From an uncultured Flavobacteriales bacterium (GTDB taxonomy: Bacteria > Bacteroidota > Bacteroidia > Flavobacteriales_G > Salibacteraceae): a stretch of DNA of 64,000 nt. The notes below the pieces were generated by a model, which worked only from the letters and a program-made list of their open reading frames with translations, ran no database searches and was not told the origin of the DNA. Below are positions 1 to 8,293 of this stretch, piece by piece. Each line of letters begins with the position of its first letter. Position 1 is the first letter of the stretch. A program made the translations under genes and the position numbers. The stretch is from NCBI GenBank assembly GCA_943788775.1, contig CALSRO010000003.1, positions 62,001-126,000 on the forward strand, written 5' to 3'.

Positions 1-449
1 ACTTGGGTTTCCACATCCAATTCACTGCTCAAAGACTGATACTTAATTGGGGCAAGCTCAGCATTCAACTCGACCCTTCTATTTAATTGCTTTCCACCAT
101 CTTCTATATTAGTTGCGATTGGCTTATACTCACCAGCGCTGGCAATGCGCATTTGTTCCGATGTTACATTTTGAGTCAACAAATAATCATAGACTGCCAT
201 AGCACGTTGAGCACTAAGTTTCTGATTGTACTCTTCACTTCCATCGGCATCCGTATGTCCTGTTATTGAAATCTGTTTGATGGCCTTAGGAGCGAGATCT
301 TCTAGCCAGCCATTCAGCTGCTGCTGATTTTCTGTAGACAATTCATAGGAACCTGTTTCGAAATGAACCGATTCATTGAATTGTTGCGCGTTTGAGATCA
401 AGAAAATGATAGATAGGCAGGCAGTAGTAATTAGGATCTTTGCTTTCAT
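1..449 (-). CDS. OmpA-family protein, N-terminal part (3' end outside window)
   Basis: This gene starts at the ATG at 449 and runs off the left edge of the window, so about 149 residues are visible. It opens with a signal peptide (MKAKILITTACLSIIFLISN, then AQQ). An OmpA-like peptidoglycan-binding domain follows, with the motifs SITGHTDADGSEEYN, LSAQRA and the closing NRRVEL. The family binds meso-diaminopimelate and tethers the outer membrane to the wall. It is a close paralog of the gene at 588-1922, which lies just upstream on the same strand, so the two look like a tandem duplication. The C-terminal domain is not visible. Confidence 0.9.
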   Translation of the reverse strand, partial: MKAKILITTACLSIIFLISNAQQFNESVHFETGSYELSTENQQQLNGWLEDLAPKAIKQISITGHTDADGSEEYNQKLSAQRAMAVYDYLLTQNVTSEQMRIASAGEYKPIATNIEDGGKQLNRRVELNAELAPIKYQSLSSELDVETQ

Positions 450-484
450 GACAATTGGTTTAAGGTTAAACAAGCTGGATTACA

Positions 485-515
485 AAATGAATGCCACTTA
501 GAATGGCATTCATTT
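485..515 (-). terminator. Hairpin downstream of the second OmpA-family gene
   Basis: A perfect 12-bp inverted repeat (485-496 with 504-515, 7-nt loop) lies between the two OmpA paralogs. On the minus strand it is followed by TTTTGT, a short and imperfect U tract. It probably terminates or attenuates the 588-1922 transcript before the next paralog. Confidence 0.55.
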
Positions 516-587
516 ACATTTAACGCACTGAAAACAAATATTATTACACAAAAAATATATTAAACCATTTTTTATTCTGTGCAAACC

Positions 588-1922
588 TCAATTAATCCGC
601 TTTAGCGTCTTCTTTAGGTCATATTCCGATATCGGTGCTAAGGCCAATTCCACTTCAAAAATCTTATCGGTGGTCAGCTCTTGCATCGCATAATACGCTT
701 GCTCATTCACGTAGGAGAGAGCCACAACCTTAACATCCTTGTTGAAAGGTATACGCTGAAACTTGATCTCCTTGTCCCAATAGTATCCCCGCATCACACT
801 ATTGATGTCATTGAAGACCAAAAACACACTGGGGTGATAAGCGGTGTCTACGTTCACAAGCAATTCTGCGTTTTGCTCGGCAGGACTGAACCGATCGCAA
901 TTAATCCAACCCAATTTGGAAGAAGACATCATTAAAGAGGTCATTTCTGTCTGTTCATGATATTCAGTCATCGTCAATGAGTCTAATTTCCAATTTGTAA
1001 TGGGACCTTCCCTCACCACGGTCGATTCAACTACTCCATCCTTTATGCGTGTATATCGAATAAACCCATCTTCCAATGAAACCGCTTCATACACCGCACC
1101 AAATTGCTTTGCCTGAGACCAATCCATGACCCCATCTTCAGAAGTCACACCATTAAAGATTTCCATGCCATCGCCAGCAGTTCTGCTTGCGAATAGAATG
1201 TCCATTTTCTGGCCCTTGGCTAACTTTAATTTCTCCCCATTGCTGAATGCCTCCACTAAAACGGTTCCCCCTGTTTCTAGTAAGCGATCACCACTTTGAG
1301 TGTGTAAACCTCCAAATAGGAAGTCAGATTTTTCTAAGTACTCTGTTAATTCAATATCAACTTCTCCAATAACGACCAGTCCAGATTCATTAACCAATGC
1401 TGATGCTGGAATGATAACTTCTGTTCCACCTTTACCTATAACTTGGATGGGCTCATTTCCAGAGGCTTTGAAGCTTTGTGTAACAGGCCCAAGTTTTTCT
1501 CCAATCTCTGTATAGGTTGGCTGTGTTACTTCAGCCAATATCTCTACCCTGCGGTTGTTTTGCTTTCCTGATTCAGATTCGTTGTCCGCAATGGGAGCCG
1601 ATTCACCCATTGGTGCTAATTCCAGCATCCTTGATTGAATATTTCTTTGATCATAAAACGCCTTTACTGATTCCGTTCTTCGTTTGGAAAGCCATTGATT
1701 GTAATGATCTGTTCCGTCTGAATCCGTGTGCCCACTGATGGACATGGAGACAATATTCTTCGGTCCAATGCTTGCTAACCATTCTTCTAATGTCGATTTG
1801 GATTCAGGACTGAGTATAGAAGAGTTCGTTTCAAATTGAACGGAGCATTCAGTAGTCGTTTGAGACTGACCAAATGAAAAAAGTCCTGTAAATACAAGGA
1901 CGAGTAGTATGTGTTTACGCAT
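588..1922 (-). CDS. OmpA-family protein with C-terminal ZU5-like region
   Basis: 444 residues. A signal peptide (MRKHILLVLVFTGLFSFG, then QSQ) is followed by an OmpA-like domain at about residues 24-130 with SISGHTDSDGTDHYN and NNRRVEI. From about residue 155 comes a beta-rich segment with IGKGGTEVIIPASALV and GEVDIELTEY, resembling the IPAxA/ZU5-like modules of Bacteroidota surface proteins. The tail from about residue 270 is unassigned. It is predicted to be periplasmic or outer-membrane linked and to bind peptidoglycan. It is the tandem paralog of the truncated gene at 1-449. The OmpA domain is a confident call; the second domain is a pattern-based inference. Confidence 0.85.
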   Translation of the reverse strand: MRKHILLVLVFTGLFSFGQSQTTTECSVQFETNSSILSPESKSTLEEWLASIGPKNIVSMSISGHTDSDGTDHYNQWLSKRRTESVKAFYDQRNIQSRMLELAPMGESAPIADNESESGKQNNRRVEILAEVTQPTYTEIGEKLGPVTQSFKASGNEPIQVIGKGGTEVIIPASALVNESGLVVIGEVDIELTEYLEKSDFLFGGLHTQSGDRLLETGGTVLVEAFSNGEKLKLAKGQKMDILFASRTAGDGMEIFNGVTSEDGVMDWSQAKQFGAVYEAVSLEDGFIRYTRIKDGVVESTVVREGPITNWKLDSLTMTEYHEQTEMTSLMMSSSKLGWINCDRFSPAEQNAELLVNVDTAYHPSVFLVFNDINSVMRGYYWDKEIKFQRIPFNKDVKVVALSYVNEQAYYAMQELTTDKIFEVELALAPISEYDLKKTLKRIN

Positions 1923-2058
1923 GATTAAATGATTTTAAACTATTGATACATGGAACGCCATCATTCCATAAACGATACATCAAAAAAAGAATACGGTTCG
2001 CCAACTAAAGCAAGTTGACTAAGATTTAGAGCCTCCTGAAATCGTCCCACAGACCCTG

Positions 2059-3078
2059 TCATAGTTGCGATAACCACATTTCAACCTCTTGTTTCCATTT
2101 TAGTTCATATTGATTGAAATAATCTTCGTGTGCGGCATTTTGAAAAGAAACAAGTCTGGTTTCTCCTGCATGTGCATTGGCAATTTGTTGCATGTGAATA
2201 GAAGTGACTCGATCATCTTTCGCCCCATGAAGGAACAAGGCGGGACTCCCAATATTCGAGGCGTATTCAAATGGGTTATGGGCAAACCCATTGAATCCAT
2301 TGATAGCTCCGCCCCAAAACACCAAAAACTCAGCTAATGGGAAACTGGGCAAATCCATACTTTCAAAACGTGCCTCCGTGGTCTCATAAAGTGAATTGAA
2401 CGGACACTCTAGCATCAGTGGAGGTTGATTCTCAAAGTCTTGCTCACAGGCGTATTTCATAACCGCTGCAGCACCCATGCTGTTTCCAAACAAAATCACC
2501 GGCCCCTTTGAATGTTCATTAATCCATTGAACGGTTCTAGCTACCTGACCTGCCTCGTGGTAACCTATTGAACAAACATTTCCTTCGGATTCTCCAGACG
2601 CTTCAAAATCCACGAGCAAAGTATTGTATCCCAGCGAATGCAAAAATTCACCTCGATCGATTAAGGCTGCTTTGTTGCTTTTATAACCATGAAAAAGTGC
2701 AATCGTTCCTTTGCTTTCAGCGCTTGACAAATACCAAGCGCTCAACTCTTTATCGCCTTGGATATGTATCTCGGAGAAATCCGTAGTTGGTTGTCGATCT
2801 ATCTTTCTGCGATAATTCGGGGCCCCTGTAAACAGTATCACCGCTTTTTCTGACCAAGAATAATTCTCCGGTTGCTTATTTTCAGTTGTTCCCTTGTCGC
2901 TAACGTGTGAAAAGCTGTAGGCATGAAAAATGGCCAGTATATTAACAATCGCAAAGCCACCTACGAAGAAATAAAATAGCCTTCGTCTTATTTTCCTCCA
3001 TTTTTTCACTCGAACAAACTTGAAAATACCTTGAATGCGTTCTGACCCAATTTCCGTTAAGGAATTAGAAAAAAACAT
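2059..3078 (-). CDS. Membrane-anchored alpha/beta hydrolase
   Basis: 339 residues. A basic N-terminus (KKWRKIRRR) and one transmembrane helix (about residues 33-55) anchor the protein. The hydrolase fold then shows the nucleophile elbow GNSMGAAA, the acidic residue in HGAKDDRV and the catalytic histidine in AAHEDYF. The layout matches serine hydrolases annotated as alpha/beta hydrolase or BAAT/acyl-CoA thioester hydrolase C-terminal-like. The substrate is unknown. The ATG at 3078 sits only 2 bp from the divergent ATG at 3081, so one or both real starts may be internal. An in-frame GTG at 3009 (GTG AAA AAA TGG) would keep the anchor. Confidence 0.85.
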   Translation of the reverse strand: MFFSNSLTEIGSERIQGIFKFVRVKKWRKIRRRLFYFFVGGFAIVNILAIFHAYSFSHVSDKGTTENKQPENYSWSEKAVILFTGAPNYRRKIDRQPTTDFSEIHIQGDKELSAWYLSSAESKGTIALFHGYKSNKAALIDRGEFLHSLGYNTLLVDFEASGESEGNVCSIGYHEAGQVARTVQWINEHSKGPVILFGNSMGAAAVMKYACEQDFENQPPLMLECPFNSLYETTEARFESMDLPSFPLAEFLVFWGGAINGFNGFAHNPFEYASNIGSPALFLHGAKDDRVTSIHMQQIANAHAGETRLVSFQNAAHEDYFNQYELKWKQEVEMWLSQL

Positions 3079-3080
3079 AA

Positions 3081-4910
3081 ATGAATCAATCGAGTTTGAT
3101 TTTTAACTTTAGCATCAAACAACTAACATTGAAAACACCTACTACTCTCCTTGCATTCATGTTGAGCATTTTCGTCCTTGGCGAAGTCAAGGCCCAATGC
3201 AACAACCTACTCACCAACGGAGATGCTGGATCTGGACTTACTGGATGGTCATTCAGCACAGGATCTGGCAGCGCATGGAGCATTCAAAACAATACCTATG
3301 GGCCGGCCTTTGTAGCTTCCTACAATTGGACAACCATGAATCAGACTATTGATTTGTATGCACTTGGCTACACCGCTCAATATTTGGATCAGCAGCCACT
3401 AGTATCCTTTTATCAAATGTTTCGAGGTCATTCTCCGAACTATGGTGACAAATACTATTACAAAATAGAACTTAAGAATACTTCCAATCAGGTAATGGAT
3501 AGTTATACTCTAGGCTCACAAAGTTCACCGATTACAACCACCAGTGCCTGGGATACAGTTTCTGGAGATTTCACTGGTTATGGAACAGGATTGCGTTATA
3601 TTAGAGTTGAATGTGGCGGTGACGATGCAGAGTATTGGGCCGGTAATTACGGTACCATTATCGATAACAGCGTAGTTAGTTTAGAACAAATCCTAAACGT
3701 GGGAATCTGCAGCGGAACGTATTCTTTTAATAACCAAACACTATCCACTACTGGCACCTACACGGGAAGCTTTACCGGACAATATGGTTGCGATTCGAAT
3801 ATATTATTGAATCTACACGTTGGTCCGTATAATATGGACGATACATTCAACCTATGCGAAGGAGACACCTTTTTTTACAATGGCCAACCATACACTACAT
3901 CCACATCCTTGAGTGGGTCGTTCACCTCGGCTGCAGGATGCGATTCGAACATCAGCTACACCGTGAATTTCATTGAATTGTTTGACGATACTATTTGGGC
4001 CGGAATATGCCCCGGTGAGGGTTATCCATTCGGAAATCAAACCCTTTTTACTGCAGGCACATATACCGATCAGTTTACAAGCCAATATGGTTGTGATTCA
4101 AATGTAGTTCTGGTTTTGAGTCAAAACCCAGCGCAATTTGAGGGCCACACTGATTATATGTGTGAAAATAGTACCTACCTTTTTGGAGACACAACGCTAA
4201 CATCTCCCGGCTCCTACTTTCGAATTTTCCAAAACAGCTCGGGTTGCGACTCCATCGTCAACCTCACATTGAAGCAAGATCAAAGTCATGATACCAATAT
4301 TGCCATAAATCTGTGTCCAAATGACACCCTGTTTTATGGAAGTCAAGTCATCATCGAGACAGGCACCTACCAAGAATCATTCGTTACCGTTCGTGGTGGA
4401 TGCGATTCCATAGTTTCGCTGGATGTGACCGCAATTGAAATTGATTTAGGTGTTGAAATATTGGAAACAGAACTCGTTGCCGATGAAAACGAAACAGGCA
4501 CCACCTATCAGTGGTTGGACTGCTCCCAAGATATGGCACCCATCATTGCCGCTACGGGCAGAACTTATGTGCCCAATGGAGGCGGTCGATTTGCCGTTGC
4601 TATCAATAAAAACAATTGTACGGACACCTCCAGTTGCAAGACTTTCTGGCCATTGGGAATGGTTGATATTGATTCTCCAAAAGTGATTGTCTTCCCAAAC
4701 CCTGCCGATGAAATTATTAATATTCAATCCAGCAGTGATCCGATAGAGTCTATCGATATTCGGGATCTTACTGGACGACTGGTGATCCGAAAGTCATACA
4801 AAAATCAACAAAGGATAGAACTCAATATTTCTGAATTAAGTGATGGTGTCTATCACATCCAATTGAATGCTGCTGGACAAAGGTCAGAATTGATTTTCAC
4901 CAAATACTAG
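3081..4910 (+). CDS. Secreted repeat protein with T9SS type A sorting domain
   Basis: 609 residues from the first ATG. An N-terminal hydrophobic signal (TLLAFMLSIFVLGEVKA, then QC) leads to a carbohydrate-binding-like beta domain (about 40-205). Five cysteine-containing repeats of about 45 residues follow, each carrying a CDSN or CDSI motif (about 207-455). A linker then leads to a type A sorting domain beginning VFPNPADEIINI. The family uses this domain for T9SS export and surface attachment. A TTG at 3129 may be the true start: it gives a compact signal peptide and lies just after a TAACTTTA box at 3104-3111. The gene converges with the glycosylase gene, with one base between the stops. Confidence 0.88.
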   Translation: MNQSSLIFNFSIKQLTLKTPTTLLAFMLSIFVLGEVKAQCNNLLTNGDAGSGLTGWSFSTGSGSAWSIQNNTYGPAFVASYNWTTMNQTIDLYALGYTAQYLDQQPLVSFYQMFRGHSPNYGDKYYYKIELKNTSNQVMDSYTLGSQSSPITTTSAWDTVSGDFTGYGTGLRYIRVECGGDDAEYWAGNYGTIIDNSVVSLEQILNVGICSGTYSFNNQTLSTTGTYTGSFTGQYGCDSNILLNLHVGPYNMDDTFNLCEGDTFFYNGQPYTTSTSLSGSFTSAAGCDSNISYTVNFIELFDDTIWAGICPGEGYPFGNQTLFTAGTYTDQFTSQYGCDSNVVLVLSQNPAQFEGHTDYMCENSTYLFGDTTLTSPGSYFRIFQNSSGCDSIVNLTLKQDQSHDTNIAINLCPNDTLFYGSQVIIETGTYQESFVTVRGGCDSIVSLDVTAIEIDLGVEILETELVADENETGTTYQWLDCSQDMAPIIAATGRTYVPNGGGRFAVAINKNNCTDTSSCKTFWPLGMVDIDSPKVIVFPNPADEIINIQSSSDPIESIDIRDLTGRLVIRKSYKNQQRIELNISELSDGVYHIQLNAAGQRSELIFTKY

Positions 4911-4911
4911 A

Positions 4912-5490
4912 CTATCCCATTAGTAACGAAAGGCGTTGGCGCAGAATGGGTAGAACATCGATTTCGAACCATGGATTTTTTATTAGCCAAAATCGATTAC
5001 GAGGTGATGGATGTGGCAATACGACAAAATCAGGCAAATATTCGTGATAGGCTCTCACCGTCTCTGTGAGGTTAGATTTAACGCACGGTCCTAGATAATA
5101 TCGTTGGGCATATTGGCCAATTAAAAGACGCATTTCAAGATGAGGTGTTTTTGAAAACACTTGATGATGCCAAAGCGGTGCACATTCATGTCTTGGCGGT
5201 AGGTCGCCAGATTTACCTTTACCCGGATAACAAAATCCCATGGGCACGATGGCAAACAATTTTTCATCATAGAATTGTTCTGTACTTACACCCATCCAAC
5301 TTCGTAATGTCTTTCCGCTTTGGTCATCCCAAGGAATGCCAGATGCATGGACTTTAGTTCCTGGCGCTTGACCAATGATCGCCACCCTGCTTGACTTGGA
5401 TGCGCGCAATACAGGATTTGCACCCAAAGGAAGATGTTCACTACATACCGTGCATGATTTTATTGTATTAATCAGCTCTTTCAAGGTCAA
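4912..5490 (-). CDS. Uracil-DNA glycosylase family protein
   Basis: 192 residues. Motif A reads GQAPG (about 41-45) and motif B HPSPRN near the C-terminus, as in the broad uracil-DNA glycosylase superfamily that removes uracil from DNA. Cysteines occur as CTVC near the N-terminus and as a C-x15-C pair in GFCYPG...RHEC. This matches the spacing of the [4Fe-4S] cluster ligands of family 4/5 enzymes, so a cluster is plausible. The gene overlaps the MBOAT gene by 4 bp (ATGA), so the two are probably co-transcribed although the functions look unrelated. The exact UDG family is uncertain. Confidence 0.85.
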   Translation of the reverse strand: MTLKELINTIKSCTVCSEHLPLGANPVLRASKSSRVAIIGQAPGTKVHASGIPWDDQSGKTLRSWMGVSTEQFYDEKLFAIVPMGFCYPGKGKSGDLPPRHECAPLWHHQVFSKTPHLEMRLLIGQYAQRYYLGPCVKSNLTETVRAYHEYLPDFVVLPHPSPRNRFWLIKNPWFEIDVLPILRQRLSLLMG

Positions 5491-7004
5491 AATTGGAAAT
5501 ATATAAATGGCTGAGCCTCTGCACTCAGACTTTGATAGATCACAATGACAACAGCAATGCAGATCAGTCCTTGAACTACTGGATGAGCATGGATAAACTT
5601 ATCGCGCCATTTTGTTTTGAATTCCGAGCCTAACCAGTGCGTGATGAAACCCAAAAGCATCACAAGTAGTGTGTATTTGAATCCTACAACAAAATCGGGA
5701 ACGATGGCCCAACCCATATTGGTTTTTACTTGATGGAAAAACTGAACCACTCCTTGCCAATCGGGGGCTCGAAACCAAATTCGAGTAAAGGTGATGAAGG
5801 TGAAAGTAAATCCAATACGCCATATTCGAACTGCCCAATGAGTGTTCTTTTCGTACGGACTAATCTTTTTCCAGGATTTGTAAATCAGCAAGCCTACTCC
5901 GTTAATAGCTCCCCAAGTGATGAAATTCCAGCTAGCTCCATGCCACAATCCGCCCAATAGCATGGTGATCGTCAAATTCACGTTCGTTCGAAATACTCCA
6001 TGCTTGTTTCCACCGATGGGTATATACAGATAGTCCTTCAAAAACGTGCTTAACGAAATATGCCAGCGTCTCCAGAAATCGCCAACGCTGAGTGCTTTGT
6101 ATGGAGAGTTGAAGTTATCGCTCAATCGAAATCCCATGAGCAGTGATAAACCAATGGCAATATCTGTGTATCCACTAAAGTCAACATAGACCTGGAGTGA
6201 GTAAGCGAAAAGAGCCGTAATATTCTCGAATCCTGTGTAGCTCAAAGGATTGGCAAACACACGATCAATGAAATTCACCGCCATATAGTCACCGATGAAC
6301 ATCTTCTTAAAAAGCCCCTTCAATATCATGAATAAGGCCAATCCAAATTCGGCATGAGTAAGTATGCTCTTTTTATGCAATTGAGGGATAAACTCACTGG
6401 CTCGAACGATAGGACCCGCCACCAATTGCGGAAAAAACGAAACGTAAAAGCCAAAGTCAAGCAAGGAATCAACGGGCTTAAGCTTGCCTCTATAGACATC
6501 GACTACGTATGTGATGATCTGGAAAGTAAAAAATGAGATCCCAACGGGGAGTAAAATAGAATCGATTCGGAAATAATCAGCTTGCATGACAAGGTTTCCC
6601 ATTGAGGCTAACGGATTGAAAACGTGGAAATTGAATCCAGTGATATCGCTAGCGATGTCTGTAAAAAAGTAGGCATACTTAAAGTAGCAGAGAAAGAACA
6701 AATGCACGGTTATACCTGAGGTTAGGAGCGCTTTGCGCTTCCACTTGGTGGTTGACTTATGAATCAAGGCACCCGTACTAAAACCAAATAAAATCGAGAA
6801 CACCAATAAAATCAGAAACAGTCCGCTTGTCTTGTAATAGAAGAAAAAACTAGCCAACATAAGGTATGCATTGCGCAGCTTGGTCTTACTAGCAAGCATG
6901 GCGAATCCAGCAAACACTGCGATGAAAAACACCCAAAAATCAAGGACGGTGAAAATCATCGGATGCTGATCCGAAAACTCGAATATGGATTTTATTCTGT
7001 CCAA
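5487..7004 (-). CDS. MBOAT-family O-acyltransferase (AlgI/DltB-like)
   Basis: 505 residues with about ten hydrophobic segments. The AlgI/DltB signature is clear: FWRRWHISLSTFLKDYLYIP, then LLGGLWHGASWNF with the catalytic histidine. MBOAT proteins pass acyl groups across the inner membrane to surface polysaccharides or other envelope polymers. It overlaps the upstream SGNH gene by 13 bp, and that gene overlaps a second SGNH gene. This is the usual acyl-relay arrangement, as in AlgI with AlgJ/AlgX. The substrate polymer cannot be read from the sequence and no polysaccharide synthase is adjacent. Confidence 0.93.
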   Translation of the reverse strand: MDRIKSIFEFSDQHPMIFTVLDFWVFFIAVFAGFAMLASKTKLRNAYLMLASFFFYYKTSGLFLILLVFSILFGFSTGALIHKSTTKWKRKALLTSGITVHLFFLCYFKYAYFFTDIASDITGFNFHVFNPLASMGNLVMQADYFRIDSILLPVGISFFTFQIITYVVDVYRGKLKPVDSLLDFGFYVSFFPQLVAGPIVRASEFIPQLHKKSILTHAEFGLALFMILKGLFKKMFIGDYMAVNFIDRVFANPLSYTGFENITALFAYSLQVYVDFSGYTDIAIGLSLLMGFRLSDNFNSPYKALSVGDFWRRWHISLSTFLKDYLYIPIGGNKHGVFRTNVNLTITMLLGGLWHGASWNFITWGAINGVGLLIYKSWKKISPYEKNTHWAVRIWRIGFTFTFITFTRIWFRAPDWQGVVQFFHQVKTNMGWAIVPDFVVGFKYTLLVMLLGFITHWLGSEFKTKWRDKFIHAHPVVQGLICIAVVIVIYQSLSAEAQPFIYFQF

Positions 7005-8293
7005 ATGGGCTGTTGTTCATTATACCACTTTAGGTAGTCTTCTAAAAAAGCTTGGTAAAAAAGGTCTCCCTTAAGAAGGTATCCATCTTTTGTGAAATGC
7101 ACTAAATCTGCCTTCATCATTCCAGCTTCTTTCCATGTCTTTGCAGAGCCTGCTCCACCCATTATACCATATAAATCCCAAACCTTAGCGTCAAACTCTT
7201 CTGCCAATTCATAAATCACATTTCGTACAGATTCCAGATTGTCATTGTGATATTTTCTCCTGACATAATTATCATTTGGAACAGTGAGCATAATAGCACA
7301 ATCCGGATTTACTCGTCTAATTTGCTCTAAGAACAACCTAAAATTCGATTGATACGTTGTCGAGTCATAGTCAGGTTCTGAAGAGTCATTTGTGCCAATG
7401 GACAGAATGACTAAATCCGGCTTCAAGAAGGGTAATTGTTCTTCGAATAGCTCACATCGTTGGAAGGATACAAATCTAGACCCGTTGACTCCAATGCTGT
7501 GATAAGTCAACCCAGGTCTGTAATTATCCGATACCAATCCATAAAACTGCAGCTCGTCCGGTGAGTCCTTAGGCTTGCGAAAAATGATCTCAATAGAGTC
7601 AACTTCAAAACCATATTCTACTCTGGTATAACCATTGGGTTCATGAAAAATTTGAGCGTAATTATCATCCTCGGCAATCACCTCCAACTCATAAGAATTG
7701 CGTTCTATATTGGTGAGCAGCGTAAATGATTTTGTCTTGACAGGAATTGGCGATTGATGAAAAGTGAATTTCATGGAAGCCAAAGAATCAGAAGTTGTGG
7801 CGGTAATTCCCGATGCACCCCAGGTTCCTTGATGCTTGTTATACGAGCTTCGCTGACCTTCCCACTCCCCTGTCCAATCCACTGAATAAGAATAAGGTCG
7901 ATTTGTTTTTGCGGCTTTGAAAGGGAATAAAAGTCCTCTAGCACCTTGCACATTGGTATCAATAGACTGAAGCCTTTCACGCAGCAAGTTGCTCCATATG
8001 TCCGCTTGGATGTGAGACCCACCAAAATGAATGATGTTCATTTTACCAATTCCATAGCGGATCATTCGATCAAAGTCTTGATAATATTGATTGAATGTCA
8101 CACTGTTTTCGCCAGCAGTAAAATGATTCAAATTGTAGTTGACATAAGGATGTTTTGCAGCATTAATTGAATCCGTTACCTGATCATATTCCTGATTAGG
8201 ATCCGCACTATCTTCCTGAGCCATAGAAGAACCCATGACGAAAAGCGTGAGTAAAAAGAGTGTTGATTTAAGGAATGTTGCTGGGAGATTCAT
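6992..8293 (-). CDS. SGNH/GDSL hydrolase-like protein, MBOAT partner (first)
   Basis: 433 residues with a signal peptide (TLFLLTLFVMGSSMA, then QE), so it is periplasmic or secreted. SGNH blocks are visible: HFGGSHIQADIW as block I, GVNGSRF as block II, LSIGTND as block III and DLVHFTKDG as block V with the Asp-x-x-His pair. Block I reads GGSH rather than GDS, but the serine is kept. AlgJ/AlgX-type SGNH proteins take acyl groups from an MBOAT partner and place them on a polymer. That role is inferred from the 13-bp overlap with the MBOAT gene and the 26-bp overlap with the second SGNH gene. Confidence 0.88.
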   Translation of the reverse strand: MNLPATFLKSTLFLLTLFVMGSSMAQEDSADPNQEYDQVTDSINAAKHPYVNYNLNHFTAGENSVTFNQYYQDFDRMIRYGIGKMNIIHFGGSHIQADIWSNLLRERLQSIDTNVQGARGLLFPFKAAKTNRPYSYSVDWTGEWEGQRSSYNKHQGTWGASGITATTSDSLASMKFTFHQSPIPVKTKSFTLLTNIERNSYELEVIAEDDNYAQIFHEPNGYTRVEYGFEVDSIEIIFRKPKDSPDELQFYGLVSDNYRPGLTYHSIGVNGSRFVSFQRCELFEEQLPFLKPDLVILSIGTNDSSEPDYDSTTYQSNFRLFLEQIRRVNPDCAIMLTVPNDNYVRRKYHNDNLESVRNVIYELAEEFDAKVWDLYGIMGGAGSAKTWKEAGMMKADLVHFTKDGYLLKGDLFYQAFLEDYLKWYNEQQPIWTE

